In this document: positions 46,301-57,113 of the stretch, piece by piece
Layout: each line of letters begins with the position of its first letter
Position numbering within the stretch: position 1 is the first letter of the stretch
NCBI GenBank assembly: GCA_036785325.1
Contig: JAXIVH010000025.1
Span: 2,298,601-2,362,600, forward strand
Direction of reading: 5' to 3'
From: Urophycis tenuis
Lineage: Eukaryota > Chordata > Actinopteri > Gadiformes > Phycidae
Length of the DNA stretch: 64,000 nt
Made by a program: the position numbers and the translations under genes
Notes under the pieces: generated by a model
Told to the model about the DNA's origin: nothing
The model's database searches: none
The model's input: only the letters and a program-made list of their open reading frames with translations

Positions 46301-47942
46301 CGTGGGCTGCGACGTGGACTTCGAGGGCCCCATCGTGCACGCCGCCGCCGTCCTGGGCTACGAGGGCTGGCTGGCCGGCTACCAGATGGCCTTCGACACG
46401 GCCAAGTCCAAGCTGACCCAGAACAACTTTGCCCTGGCGCACATCGCCGGGGACTTCCAGCTGCACACCAACGTGTGGGTATCCACCTGGGGGGTGAACC
46501 ATTGTCCATCCCCTGATTTTTATGTGGGGTGTTGTTGCTGGTTTTTGTATGGGTACTGTAGGGATGGTCCAGCTGAATTAAGGTTTCGGGTTCGAACCCC
46601 CCCGATGAACCCGGACGACGACGATGACGACGAGAGACGAGACTAGCCCAGCCAATCACACGCGCGCGTTGACTCACCATGGGGCGTGTGTGAGGCGATG
46701 ACTGCGCGGCGCGGCGTGGCGTCGTGCGGGAGCGGCCTCGGGGCGTATCGTAAACAGCCCGAGGCGTCCGGCCCCATGACTTAATGGGAAATAGTTTGGC
46801 AGACACTCAGCATCTGCTAAGTGACTCAACGGTTAGAGGGAGAGTAGCGGCCGAGTTCGTGGGAGGAGAGCGGGGCGCGGAGCAAGAATGTTTTTAGGGG
46901 GGGAGGGGAGGTAATGAGCTCTGGATGAGCGCAGCCTGGGCTCATCCTGGGCGAGGCTCTGGTTGCTAACGTCTCAGGGAACCCTCCGCAGTAACGACGG
47001 GACCGAGTTCGGGGGCTCCATCTACCAGAAGGTGAACGAGCAGCTGGAGACGGCCGTCACCCTGGCCTGGACCGCCGGCAGCAACAACACCCGCTTCGGC
47101 ATCGCCGCCAAATACAAGCTGGACAAGGACGCGTCCATCTCGGTATGGCCGCCAATGTGTACATATACATTATGTGTGGGATATAATATATATGTGTACA
47201 CACACACACACACTCAATCAATGTACAAAGAATGAGCTCATCACTTATGAGTGGAAGCCACTCGCCATTGGGAATTGACGTTTGGTGATTTTTCCTCATT
47301 TGGAGGTCGGGGTGTCCCACCAACAATACAATATAGACACAATAATGTTTCCCAGCCAGAGGCAAAACGGAACAGAACGCTCGATGGGTCCAACAAGCCG
47401 AGATGTAAAGCCACTATGTCACAATAAGGGTGTCACGATAGGTCAACCTGGCCGTTACATGAGTTATTGATTAATTCATTATTACTAATTATGTGCACGC
47501 GTGAACGCGTAGAATTGCAAATCTGGGTCCACCGGCTTTTCCCACCACGTCTTCCCAGAGGATGGAACCCATGAGCAAACAAATCAAACATCGTGCTCTA
47601 ACACGTCTCCCCCCCCCCCACTATGTTTCCCCCTCTACTCCCTGCAGGCCAAAGTGAACAACGCCAGCCTGATTGGCGTGGGCTACACCCAGAGTCTCAG
47701 GCCAGGTACGCCTCTCTCCATTGTTGGTTTATGAAAAAAAAAAAAAAAACGCGTCTTATTGATACGTCCCAACGCACATTTGTGCTCACATGTTATGAAA
47801 GCCGGGTGGGTTCTGGTGGCTAAAGCTCATTCCCTCACCGCGCTCCGCAGGTGTGAAGGTCACCCTCTCGGCCCTGATCGACGGGAAGAACTTCAACGCC
47901 GGCGGACACAAAGTGGGCATGGGGTTCGAGCTGGAGGCCTGA
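43319..47942 (+). CDS. vdac3: Voltage-dependent anion channel, VDAC3-type
   Basis: A beta-barrel porin of the mitochondrial outer membrane passing ATP/ADP and anionic metabolites. Eight coding exons: 43319-43385, 44015-44064, 45626-45778, 45931-45983, 46253-46474, 46992-47142, 47648-47705, 47851-47942. Phases agree: 281 residues plus stop, the family's usual length. It starts MAVPPSYADLGKSAKDVFSK (N-terminal helix); the porin signature region is GYEGWLAGYQMAFDTAKSKL, and the C-terminus is GGHKVGMGFELEA. VDAC3 is preferred over VDAC1/2 for the SGKLK..RDF and KVG-GFELEA blocks and for the 3-nt ATG microexon after codon 39 (44470-44472). A G-run (44268-44282), CTGT repeats (44338-44370) and a C-run (45471-45487) lie in introns. 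An alternative vdac label cannot be fully excluded. Confidence 0.95.
44470..44472 (+). other. vdac3: Candidate 3-nt microexon (ATG) of vdac3
   Basis: The bases ATG lie exactly between an acceptor (CTATTGTAG, preceded by a CT-rich stretch) and a consensus donor (GTAAGA). The exons on both sides join in phase 0 after residue 39 (..QSGV|EFNT..), so inclusion would add one methionine without shifting frame. Mammalian VDAC3 is known to have an alternatively spliced single-codon ATG exon at this very position. Splicing here is inferred, not observed. Confidence 0.75.
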
Positions 47943-49290
47943 AGAGACCTGCCGCCCCCCCGGTCCGGCCCCCCCCCCCGCCTCCACACGCCGTCCATCC
48001 ACAGACTCACAGTCTCCCTAGTGCCCCCCCCCCCCATCCCCCGGCCCCTCTCTCACCACTCCCACCACCCCCCATGTACACATTTTGGAGCAGTTTGATG
48101 GTAGTAGTCACAGCAACGTGTTGTAACACAGAGGGGCAAGTGACGAGTGGAAGTTGTGTGTGTGTGTGTGTGTGTCTCTGTGTGTGTGCGTGCGTGTGTG
48201 GGGGTGGGTGAGTGCGTGTGTTGACATTGTATAGTGCGATTGTGACGCGATGCGCTTTTATAAAAAACGAAGCGGCCACATCCATGTCGGTAGGTCACGG
48301 CTTGCGTAGTGATCGGTGTTAAACGCGTAGCGTGCTTTAGCCCTCCCCGTAGTCCGTCCTGAAACAAGCATGTCTGAATGAAAAAAAAAAAAAAACCATA
48401 GAGAGTTCGCTTGATCGCTTGGTTAAAAATGGTGCTGTCTTTGTTTTTTGGTTTGGAGAAAAAAGAGTTAACATTTGTTTTGGCCGTGGCCGTTTGTCGT
48501 CTCTTGGCCCTCAACCGGAAGCATCGACGTTTTATTTGTGTTTTTTTTTTTCACCATGACTGTCAATAGTTTTGCTGGTTTTTATTTATTTATATGTTGT
48601 GTTCGGATCACAGCTGGTCGTGACACTCGCAAGGTCAAATCTGTGTGGGGTTTTGAGCGTTCACCGAAAAGAGCGAACAGCTTTTTTTCTGCTGCAATAC
48701 GATCAGCGCCAGCGGGGTGTTCCACTTGTGATGTCACAAACGACACGTGGTTTGTTTGTGACCTCACAACTATAAGCGAAATCAAAGCGCTGCGTTCTCT
48801 TACTGACAGACGTGACGGATGAAACCGGGACGGTAGGATCTTCGGGTAGGTTGTGTAGTTAGTTGCATTCCTACAGTGTTGGGTTTCATCTTTTTATTTG
48901 GCGTGTCAGGGTTGGCACGCCAAGAGTCACCACAAAAATGTCACCAAAAGGATATTCATTATCATCAGGGAAAGTCGGCTTTTTGTTTTGTTTCCATGGA
49001 GAACCGCTGTCATTGTTGCTCTATTGGTTTCAGACATTTCAGACCAAAAGTGTGTGTGTGTGTGTGTGTATATGCGATGCAGTTCTTTTAGGTCTGTGAT
49101 TAAAATGATGTAACGGGCCTGTCTGTTCCACTATGCGACTATCCTTTCTTCTGCTAGGGGAGAACAACAAATCCTACATCATATTGTGTTGTCGTCATGC
49201 TGGTTTTGTCGTTTTTCTTTGTGGTTTGGACACAGTACGTCATTTTCCAATGTTAAGGGAATTCTAATAATAAAAAAATACTCCACAATG
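47943..49290 (+). other. vdac3 3' UTR with polyadenylation signal
   Basis: From the TGA at 47940-47942 a non-coding stretch with C-runs, a (GT)n tract (48157-48206) and A-runs reaches AATAAA at 49269-49274, the best plus-strand poly(A) signal. Contains the paired TTGTGATGTCACAA / TTGTGACCTCACAA motifs at 48726-48769. vdac3 and tor4a converge, with about 620 bp between this signal and the tor4a stop. Confidence 0.55.
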
Positions 49291-49908
49291 TCTCAATGTG
49301 CCTGGCGTTGATTTCATTCTGATTAATGACACAATCAAGGTGGTGTGCTAAAATAGGCAAGAAAATGATTTTAATATTCTTCAGCATTCAGACACTTTCT
49401 GCTCGGGCTGATGGGGGGTCTATTCATCAGTTTGTCAAGTCGAGCTGCCTGCACCCATCACAGCTCAAGGACGAGAGATCATCCGTCAACTCCAATCATA
49501 TCCCACAGAACAAAGGCACTCCCACTACATGAACTCTGTTCATACTCACTCAAGTATTTGCAGATGCAGAGTCTACAGTCAATAAGTAGTAAAAAAAATA
49601 TATATATTAAAGTGGCCGAGATCGACCCGTTCTTGTGGTTTCCTGGTTGGCAGGCTGTCCAGACGCAATTCATTTGGGCTGGGCCCAGAACAACACCGGA
49701 AGATAGATACCACTAGGTCACGCAGAACACGATACACATTGTGTAAACAAAACACAACACGTGTTTTTCTGCTGGATTTTGATTGACCCGCCTCAAGTCA
49801 ACGTTCAAAAGAGATTTAGCTTGGGTTGGCCCTCTGTGTGGCCGACACCGAGTTTTGAGTGTTGGGTGGGTTGGGTGGGGGCACCTGAGCATCGCCCCTG
49901 CTGGGAGG

Positions 49909-50810
49909 TCACAGCAGGTTGACCTTGGCCACCACCTGCTTGCATCCTGTCTGGGCGTACTGGCGCTCCCCCACGGCCGGGTAGTACTCCATCTCCCCCG
50001 CCAGCCGCTCTATGTTCTCGCGGTCGGGGTAGAACCCCTCGCCGGTCATCTCCTCCAGGAAGCAGTCCATCACGTGACTCTTCTCCAGCAGGCTCATGGG
50101 CAAGATGTCCGCCAGCGTCCACAGCGGATGCAGCTTCTCCAGCGCGTTGTGCAGCACCGGCCCCAGCTCCCGCGCCAGGCTGTGGTGGCGCCCGCCTGCC
50201 GCCGCCATCATCATCCCCCCGCCGCCGCCGCCGCCGCCGCCGCCGCCCCTCCCCGCGCTGGACGAGTTGTGCAGCAGGTGGCGGGTGATGTGGGCGTCGC
50301 CCAGGTTGCTGAGGAACAGGTAGATGGCGTTGAGGTACTCGTTGGAGCGCTTGGTCACCACCAGGTCGCGCAGCGCGTCCAGGATCGCGCCGTGCATGTG
50401 CTCCGCCTCGTCGAACACAAACAGCGGGATCTTCTCCTCCTCCTCGGCGCGCTCCACCTTCTCCGCGATGACCACGGAGAGGGCGCGGGCGCAGTGCCAG
50501 GCGTCCGCCTCCAGGGGGCAGTGGTGCAGGACGTAGTACTGCAGCACCAGGGGCTCCCCGATCACCGTGCGGAAGTGGCCCGCCAGCAGGCGACCCAGGT
50601 GGCTCTTGCCTACTCCGCTGGGGCCGTGGATGGAGAGCACCAGGGGCTTGTTGTGCACGTAGGTGGACAGGTAGTCCTGAAGCAGGGCCAGGAGCGCCTC
50701 CACCGCACCGTGCTGGCCGAACACCTCCCTGCGCAGGGTCTTCTCCAGGCCATCCAGGTCGTAGCGGAGCACGTGGTCGTCCAGGTTCTCGATGGCGTTG
50801 TACACCTTGT

Positions 50811-50870
<60 letters not shown>

Positions 50871-52381
50871 CAGGGAAGAACCATGTGTGTTAATCCTTTT
50901 AACTTTTTCCCAACCATGCGGTTTTTCATGCAGTGTTTGTATTTCGTCAAGCACCTCGGAGCTTTGCTGTTTATAAACCTGCTTTAGTGGTTCCGAAGTT
51001 TGCATTTTACGATTCTCCTTGAATGTTTTTTTTTTCTACAGGTTTGTGACTGAGTAAAGCATGAATGGCATGGTCTTGACTTGTTAGCTGCATCGTTTGT
51101 GTCACAGCATGGAGTAATTAAGGGAGCGAGGATTTCAGCTGAATCACCACCAGAGAGGCAGTGCTGAACATCATCATGACTGTGATTCGGTCGTAATAGG
51201 CACGATGTCGCAGACCGGGTAGCGAAGATAACGACAGCCATTTAACTCGAAGGTTAATAAGCGCCAACAGAGTACGTTTTATTTGTTCGGTCAATCATTT
51301 ATTTGGCTCAGCCAACACAAACAGTTCCCCCACTGAACTGGGAGTGAGTGCACTGTTGCCAACACACAACGCGTTCCCCGCACACACGAGCTTGCTGATT
51401 TGTAATCACGTGCACGTATCTGTACCTTTCCATTGGTTATGCGAGCAGTGAATTGTGTCTGATGTGTGACTCCGCTGTGTTAACATCTATCACACCTGTC
51501 ATTGTTAAGTGACCTTTCGAACTAACTCTTCGAAACACCTGTAAAGCGGAGTGATACGCGTTTAGTTAAAAGTGCCGCTTGAACGCCTCTTGTCCAATGA
51601 AATAACGGAACTCGCTGCTGTATAAACGTCTCTGGTACGTGTCGACAGTAAATTCCAGTGTATACCTACAGTTATCGTCCAGTGTTTTCAAAACGTGATG
51701 TCATAAGTCTTTTGCATTGACATATCTAACAAATTATCTTACACTTATCTAACAAGTTATCTTACACTTATTTTGATGCAATGATGACATCTTAATTTGT
51801 GTTATTTTCACTGTGCTCTTTACATCCTTGGCGAGGCTTCTGGAACAAGGCGGTGTTGCATAATTCAAGTCAATCGCTATCTCCCATCTCATCAAAAAGG
51901 TGGGAGACGGTGCTGTCCCGTCCAGTCCTACCTGCAGGAAGACGATGGCACACAGCAGGTAGAGGCAGTACTTTGCGCGGCTCCACTCCTGCTTGGGCGG
52001 CGCCCTGCGGCCGCCTCCCGTGGGGTACTGCACCCCCCTCCTCCTCCTCTTCTTCTTGCGTTCGGGCGCCAGGGACGGCGGCAGCGGGGGCATCCCGTCG
52101 AAGGTGAAGATCTTGGGGCTGGTCCGCGACGGCGCCCCGGTCAGGAGCTTGCCGCCGCCGCCGAAAGCCTGGGACATCTCCAGCCGTCGTCGCTTCTTCA
52201 TGGCCATATACTTCTGCCGGATGCGCACCACCGCGCTCAGGGTGGAGAAGGTCGACAGGCTGGCCGGGTTGCTGGACCTTTGGTCCTCATCCTCCTCGTA
52301 CCTCTCCTCCACCTCCTCCCCCTCCGTCTGGTCGTCGGCCGGAGACTCCGAGAATCGATCGCTGCTGTCGCAGACGCTCAT
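49909..52381 (-). CDS. tor4a: Torsin-4A (AAA+ ATPase of the torsin family)
   Basis: A torsin-family AAA+ ATPase predicted to be membrane-anchored; its substrate is unknown. Two coding exons, 52381-51932 and 50805-49909, joined in phase 0 (FLQ|VYNAIENLDD), 448 residues plus stop. The ATG (52381-52379) directly follows an acceptor AG, so a 5'-UTR exon exists upstream (a donor at 53832/53831 is a candidate). N-terminal acidic/basic cytosolic region, the IFTFDGMPPLP and RKKKRRRR segments, then one membrane span (about 135-150). Walker A GPSGVGKS at 211-218, Walker B FVFDEAEHM from 279, sensor-like NAIYLFLSNLG near 309, C-terminus TGCKQVVAKVNLL as in TOR4A. Odd: an 11-Gly run and MMMAAAGG insert (about 337-353) from a (CCG)n tract, and an acceptor preceded by (TG)n rather than pyrimidines. 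Confidence 0.95.
50812..50867. repeat. (CA)n microsatellite at tor4a acceptor
   Basis: On the tor4a strand this is (TG)n ending GTGTGCACAAG|GTG: the repeat runs to within about 7 bases of the exon 2 acceptor (50806/50805) and replaces the polypyrimidine tract. Confidence 0.92.
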
Positions 52382-54298
52382 CTGTGCGGGAGACAGGGGG
52401 GATATACAAGAACTGCTATATATATTTTTTTTTTCTTTCTTTTTTGCCGTGATCGTGTTTTTGGATCGGCTTGGATGGCCGATGAAACGGATGAACAATG
52501 ACTAAAGATTTCTGGGTTTCCCGTTTTCGAGCGGTATGTTAGTTCGCCATCTATTGAAGGCACTGACTTCCCCTTTCCACTTCCTATCGAACAACAAACA
52601 AGGGTCAAGCCCACATATGACACACAGCCCCAACACAAATAAAGGCCCACGGGTTGGCAAACACATATTGTGTAGCTTAGTGCCCCGGTCCATCTGTGGG
52701 CCTGCATCGAAACACTTGTGTTGCAAATACACACACACACACACACACACACACGTCAAATAATATACCACAGCGGTGGTAAGTTTCATGGAAAATAAGA
52801 GAAGCGAAGAGGAAACTTTTCCCACGAAGGGGAGCATCAACGGGAGAAGCTCTCACCGTCAGGAATGATCAGTGGGCATATTCGGAGATTGAACAGCGTC
52901 GTCAGCAAACAAGACAAGACGAAGCTCTTGTCTCAGAGGAGTCATAACCGTTTCAGCTCTGGCACCTTTGCAGGATTTATCTAGAGCTGACAGATTTATG
53001 ATATTGATTGTAATGTATTACGTTCGTTCCGAAGAAATTCTGTAAGCAATTCAAACAGTTCCCAAGGTAATATTAACTTTACCTGGCGTAATCATTTACA
53101 GACAACTCTTCCCTATGACTGCAGACATACCTTCTAGATGTTTCACGATGAAGAGGGGTGTGTGTGTGTGTGTGTGTGTGTGTCTCATTTAAACAGGGAA
53201 TTCAGTCGACACCTAGAACTCTGCCGTACAAGATCTTAGGTGAAGACCCAGCGACAAGATTCTCAATGTGGAATCAGTACACGTATATGCACAAGTCATC
53301 CAGACCATTTCACCCGGCCTCTGCAGGTTAGAATTCCTCACAATTACACCCTTATCAGATGTCCACCTGGCCGCGCCTCGATGGTTATAATGCACAATAG
53401 GGGCTTCAGAGAAAACAACTCTATTCAGCTGGGGGTAATTCGATATCACCCCTTTAGACCTATCCAGTCTGCTCCCTGCGCTCCTGCAGACTACAGAAAA
53501 TGCATTCCACGCATTTCTGAACATCCAGGCAGTGCTTCACGCAGCTTAGTGTGTGGAGTAGCCTACAGCACACATGAACGATGACGGTCGTCCCTCGACA
53601 TCATTCGAAGGATATCAACTATATTCACACCCGACGATAGACGACAAGTTGTCAGTGGACATTGTTCAACGAAACATCAACCACATTCGTCAAGGCGTGT
53701 TCAGGGGGAAAGCACGCGGAACATTCTGGCCACCAGCCCTCATCAGCTGAAGTTCAGCAGCAAACTATATTTCAGCAATTCAAAACCTATCGAAAAAAAC
53801 AATTTGACAAAAAAAAACACAGGTATGCTTACCTTAAATGTAGTTAGAGGTAAACTTTCCCCCCCCACCCCCCAAAAACTAAAATAAAGATCCTTATTTA
53901 TATAGTATATCTATATAAATCTATAAATATATCTATATATCCATATAGAAAATCTCCTATATTAGATCCATACTGCTGAGGGGCAGAAAGGGAGACAGCA
54001 CCACGCAGTAGACCCTCCTACTCAGCTGTCAGCTCTGGAAGAAACCGGGCCCGCGTTTAACCAGCACAGCTCTGTCCTCTGTCCGCCTGCAGGCTCCGCC
54101 CTTTCCTCTGCTGCTCTTCAGACTTCCTCGTAACAGATCAGGTTGTTCGACAAAGTCGCGCTCGGGCGAGATGCGGGGAAGCGGCTGCAAAAAGTGAGAC
54201 ATGACGCGGCAAGCGCACTCGTGGACAGGTTATGCGTGCAACATGTTTGCATAACATTTGCCTAAGGTCAGATACGGGTGCCTTGCTATAGGTAAAAC

Positions 54299-54329
<31 letters not shown>

Positions 54330-54390
54330 CAAGAGCTGGAGAGCACACGCGCAGTTATAGTAGAATACAGACAGCAAGAACAGGCGCGCG

Positions 54391-54466
<76 letters not shown>

Positions 54467-54890
54467 GAGCAGGAGAACAGAACGTGTTTTTTTTTCATGG
54501 CTGCAGGGCCTCTTCCTTCCTGTATATAGATAAGTATTCATGTTATGCAGGAAGGGAGAAGCTTCACCGCGTGCCTTTGCTCCCAAACCAATGGACAAAA
54601 CGGTCTGCATGAACACACAGTCGGCCACTTCTTTGTCTGCGCCGCGGCAACAGAAGCACGCAAAACATCGTGCCACGGTTTCCATGGTGCACTTGGAGCG
54701 CCACAAGCGACGGGCCTGCTGAGCTCTAGTACGCAGTGTGAGATATCGTGGCCTCAGTTAACACCTATGTTATGAATACCACCTATAGTGAGGGTTCGAA
54801 AACATCGCCTACAGAGCGACCTGCATTTCATATGCGCTGCTTGCTGTAGTCTTTTATTAAAAGACTAATAATAATTAATATATTAAAAGA
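52382..54890. other. tor4a upstream region, no coding gene seen
   Basis: Holds a (CA)n tract at 52729-52754, a (GT)n tract at 53159-53182, an AT-rich TATCTATATA block (53895-53950), and (CA)n tracts with a CGCG core at 54302-54328 and 54382-54462. The moderately GC-rich block 54000-54240 is the likeliest tor4a promoter area. Frames here show no recognisable protein. Confidence 0.45.
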
Positions 54891-54892
54891 CT

Positions 54893-55172
54893 GATGCAAC
54901 CTTGGATTCATTAGGTTTAATTTTTCCAGTTTATTGTCACATATAAACAACGTTTTAATAGTAATATTAAAAGACTGATAATAATTAATATATTGCCACT
55001 TCATTTGATTTTTATTTTACTATTTATATGCATATTTACTTCTTTTTAAAAATGTATTATGCAAAGTTGAGTTCACCCGAGCTACAAGAAATTCACTGTT
55101 GGTAATGATGCACGTTGTTTATATGTGACAATAAACTGGAAAAATTAAACCTAATGAATCCAAGGTTGCATC
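54893..55172. repeat. 61-bp perfect inverted repeat with 158-bp spacer
   Basis: 54893-54953 and 55112-55172 are exact reverse complements over 61 bp (starting GATGCAACCTTGGATTCATT). The arm contains ATGTGACAATAAACTGG, an L2-type LINE tail. The spacer and left flank share further direct copies of ATTAAAAGACTGAT and AATAATTAATATATT. It lies between the tor4a 5' side and the brap 3' side. Confidence 0.93.
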
Positions 55173-56217
55173 CGTCTGTGCATATTAAATGAACGAAGAA
55201 CACAAAACACGCCAAAGAACAGCATAAAGTCGAAGGGCATTCTCCTGCCACCATTTATTCATCCTTGCATCAAGGATACAAAACTACAAATGAGATTAAT
55301 CAGAACAGCGTTGTGTTTATTTCTAAAGCCGGCTTTCGTCAAGACAACATAGAGTTAAACTGAATCCGAGAGAGGAAACGTGGCGTTCCCTGGCCGGCCC
55401 TCGGAACACGACACGCGGGAGAAAAGTGACGGCGTGCGGCACACACACAGGATAGATGGACCGAATCTGTGCGCGCTCGTCTTTAAAATGTTTTTTTTAA
55501 GGTTATTCCAAAATGGTGGAAAACATCCGACGCACAAACACACAAGTAAATGTTGCATAGAAACATTTCTTTCCACCCGTTCAAAATGCGAAAAGCTAAA
55601 CTTTGTGTCGAAAAGGTATACGTTTTCCTCAAGTAAGGCCATTTGAATCATCGAAAGATCGGAATACACACATGGTTCGATAAAATGTGAAGCCTAAAGC
55701 TAACAGAACGTTAAATACGTCGAACATTACACAAAATAAAAAATAAAAAATCACAACAGCGATAAAACAGCTGGCGACTTCAGTCTGAAGTCACGTTCAA
55801 TATCTGCCATTAACACATGTGCACTTGATCTAATCCAAGGAAGAAACTATAGGCTACAAATGGTAGTGTCGTTGTTCCTCCCTCACAAAAACCTTTCAAA
55901 ACTGAATTTTTTTCTTTCCGTGTAAAGCACTTTCAATTACACAACACAATATCATGTTTTGCACCAACATGTCTTATCTTATCTCAACTGTGTAGGCCTT
56001 TTGGTGTGTTTATGTTCATGAGCCAACAGGAATTAGCTTTTTAAGCAAGAACTTAATCTTAACAATCCTGCACCTTATCTCAAAGAAAACATGTGGAATC
56101 AAAAGATTTAGAAGACAACTAAATAATTTGACTGGCGCGAGGAACAGGCTGAGAGTGTAATACACACATATTATACAAGCAACCTTCGAAGATGGGCTAG
56201 TGCAGCGACATCCAACT

Positions 56218-56790
56218 CTGAACTCCAATGGTACCAGTCAGGTACCTCTGAACTCCAGTGGTACCAGTCCGGTACCTCTGAACTCCAGTGGTACCAGTCC
56301 GGTACCTCTGAACTCCAGTGGTACCAGTCCGGTACCTCTGAACTACAGTGGTACCAGTCAAGTACCTCCAATGGTACCAGTCAAGTACCTCTGAACTCCA
56401 GTGGTACCAGTCCGGTACCTCTGAACTCCAGTGGTACCAGTCAGGTACCTCTGAACTCCAGTGGTACCAGTCAAGTACCTCTGAACTCCAGTGGTACCAG
56501 TCAGGTACCTCTGAACTACAGTGGTACCAGTCAAGTACCTCTGAACTCCAGTGGTACCAGTCAGGTACCTCTGAACTCCAGTGGTACCAGTCAAGTACCT
56601 CTGAACTCCAATGGTACCAGTCAAGTACCTCAAGTACCTCTGAACTCCAGTGGTACCAGTCCGGTACCTCTGAACTCCAGTGGTACCAGTCAGGTACCTC
56701 TGAACTCCAGTGGTACCAGTCCGGTACCTCTGAACTCCAGTGGTACCAGTCCGGTACCTCTGAACTCCAGTGGTACCACGCAGGTAACTG
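56218..56790. repeat. 30-bp minisatellite, about 19 copies
   Basis: Unit of 30 bp containing CTCTGAACTCCAGTGGTACC, each with two KpnI-type GGTACC-like sites; variants differ at AGTCCGG / AGTCAGG / AGTCAAG. One unit near 56368 is shortened and one near 56630 has an extra AAGTACCTC. Since 30 is divisible by 3 and no stop occurs, frames stay open on both strands (repeating VPDWYHWSSE, or GTSELQWYQS). This is a tandem-repeat artefact, not a protein gene. Confidence 0.96.
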
Positions 56791-56919
56791 AACTCTAGTG
56801 GTCCGGTCAAGCAGCGCCAGCACGATGCACTCTCCAGACAGCGACGGAGTGGTCTGCGAGAAGAACCTCGCTCTACCCAAAAAGCACAGAGGTTCAGTGT
56901 AAAGCTATTCCCTCGGGGG

Positions 56920-56949
56920 CCGCGTTTCCGCGTTAAAGCGGAAACGCGG
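56920..56949. repeat. Perfect 12-bp GC-rich hairpin with 6-nt loop
   Basis: CCGCGTTTCCGC at 56920-56931, loop GTTAAA, then GCGGAAACGCGG at 56938-56949. If transcribed in the brap 3' UTR it would be a very stable RNA stem. Confidence 0.9.
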
Positions 56950-57113
56950 AGGAGTTTCCGGAGTGCAGAAGGATAAATAACAGAAGTACACAACCATCCA
57001 CCCGACACCGGCTGTTGCACGACTACACCTCGTTGTAGCGCGGTGGGATTGGGTGTGGTGGGCGGGCGGGGGGGTGTGTGGGTGGAGGAGGGCGTATCGC
57101 TCGTCCCTCGCGT

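Larger units (their letters stand above)
55240..57113 (-). other. Probable brap 3' UTR
   Basis: From the brap stop (57116-57114) downward no coding frame is seen, and the first good minus-strand AATAAA signals are at 55317-55322 and 55254-55259. If used, the 3' UTR is about 1.8 kb and would include a GC hairpin (56920-56949) and the 30-bp minisatellite. Inference only. Confidence 0.4.

Noticed and set aside
49783..50976. 397-codon plus-strand open frame
   Set aside because: Exact antisense of tor4a exon 2; its sequence is His/Gln/Val-rich shadow coding without family resemblance.
56218..56790. CRISPR-like array
   Set aside because: Direct repeats have no unique spacers, and the genome is eukaryotic.
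56197..56880. 227-codon repeat protein (VPDWYHWSSE)n
   Set aside because: Tandem DNA repeat of 30 bp without stops; open on both strands, no start context, not conserved coding.
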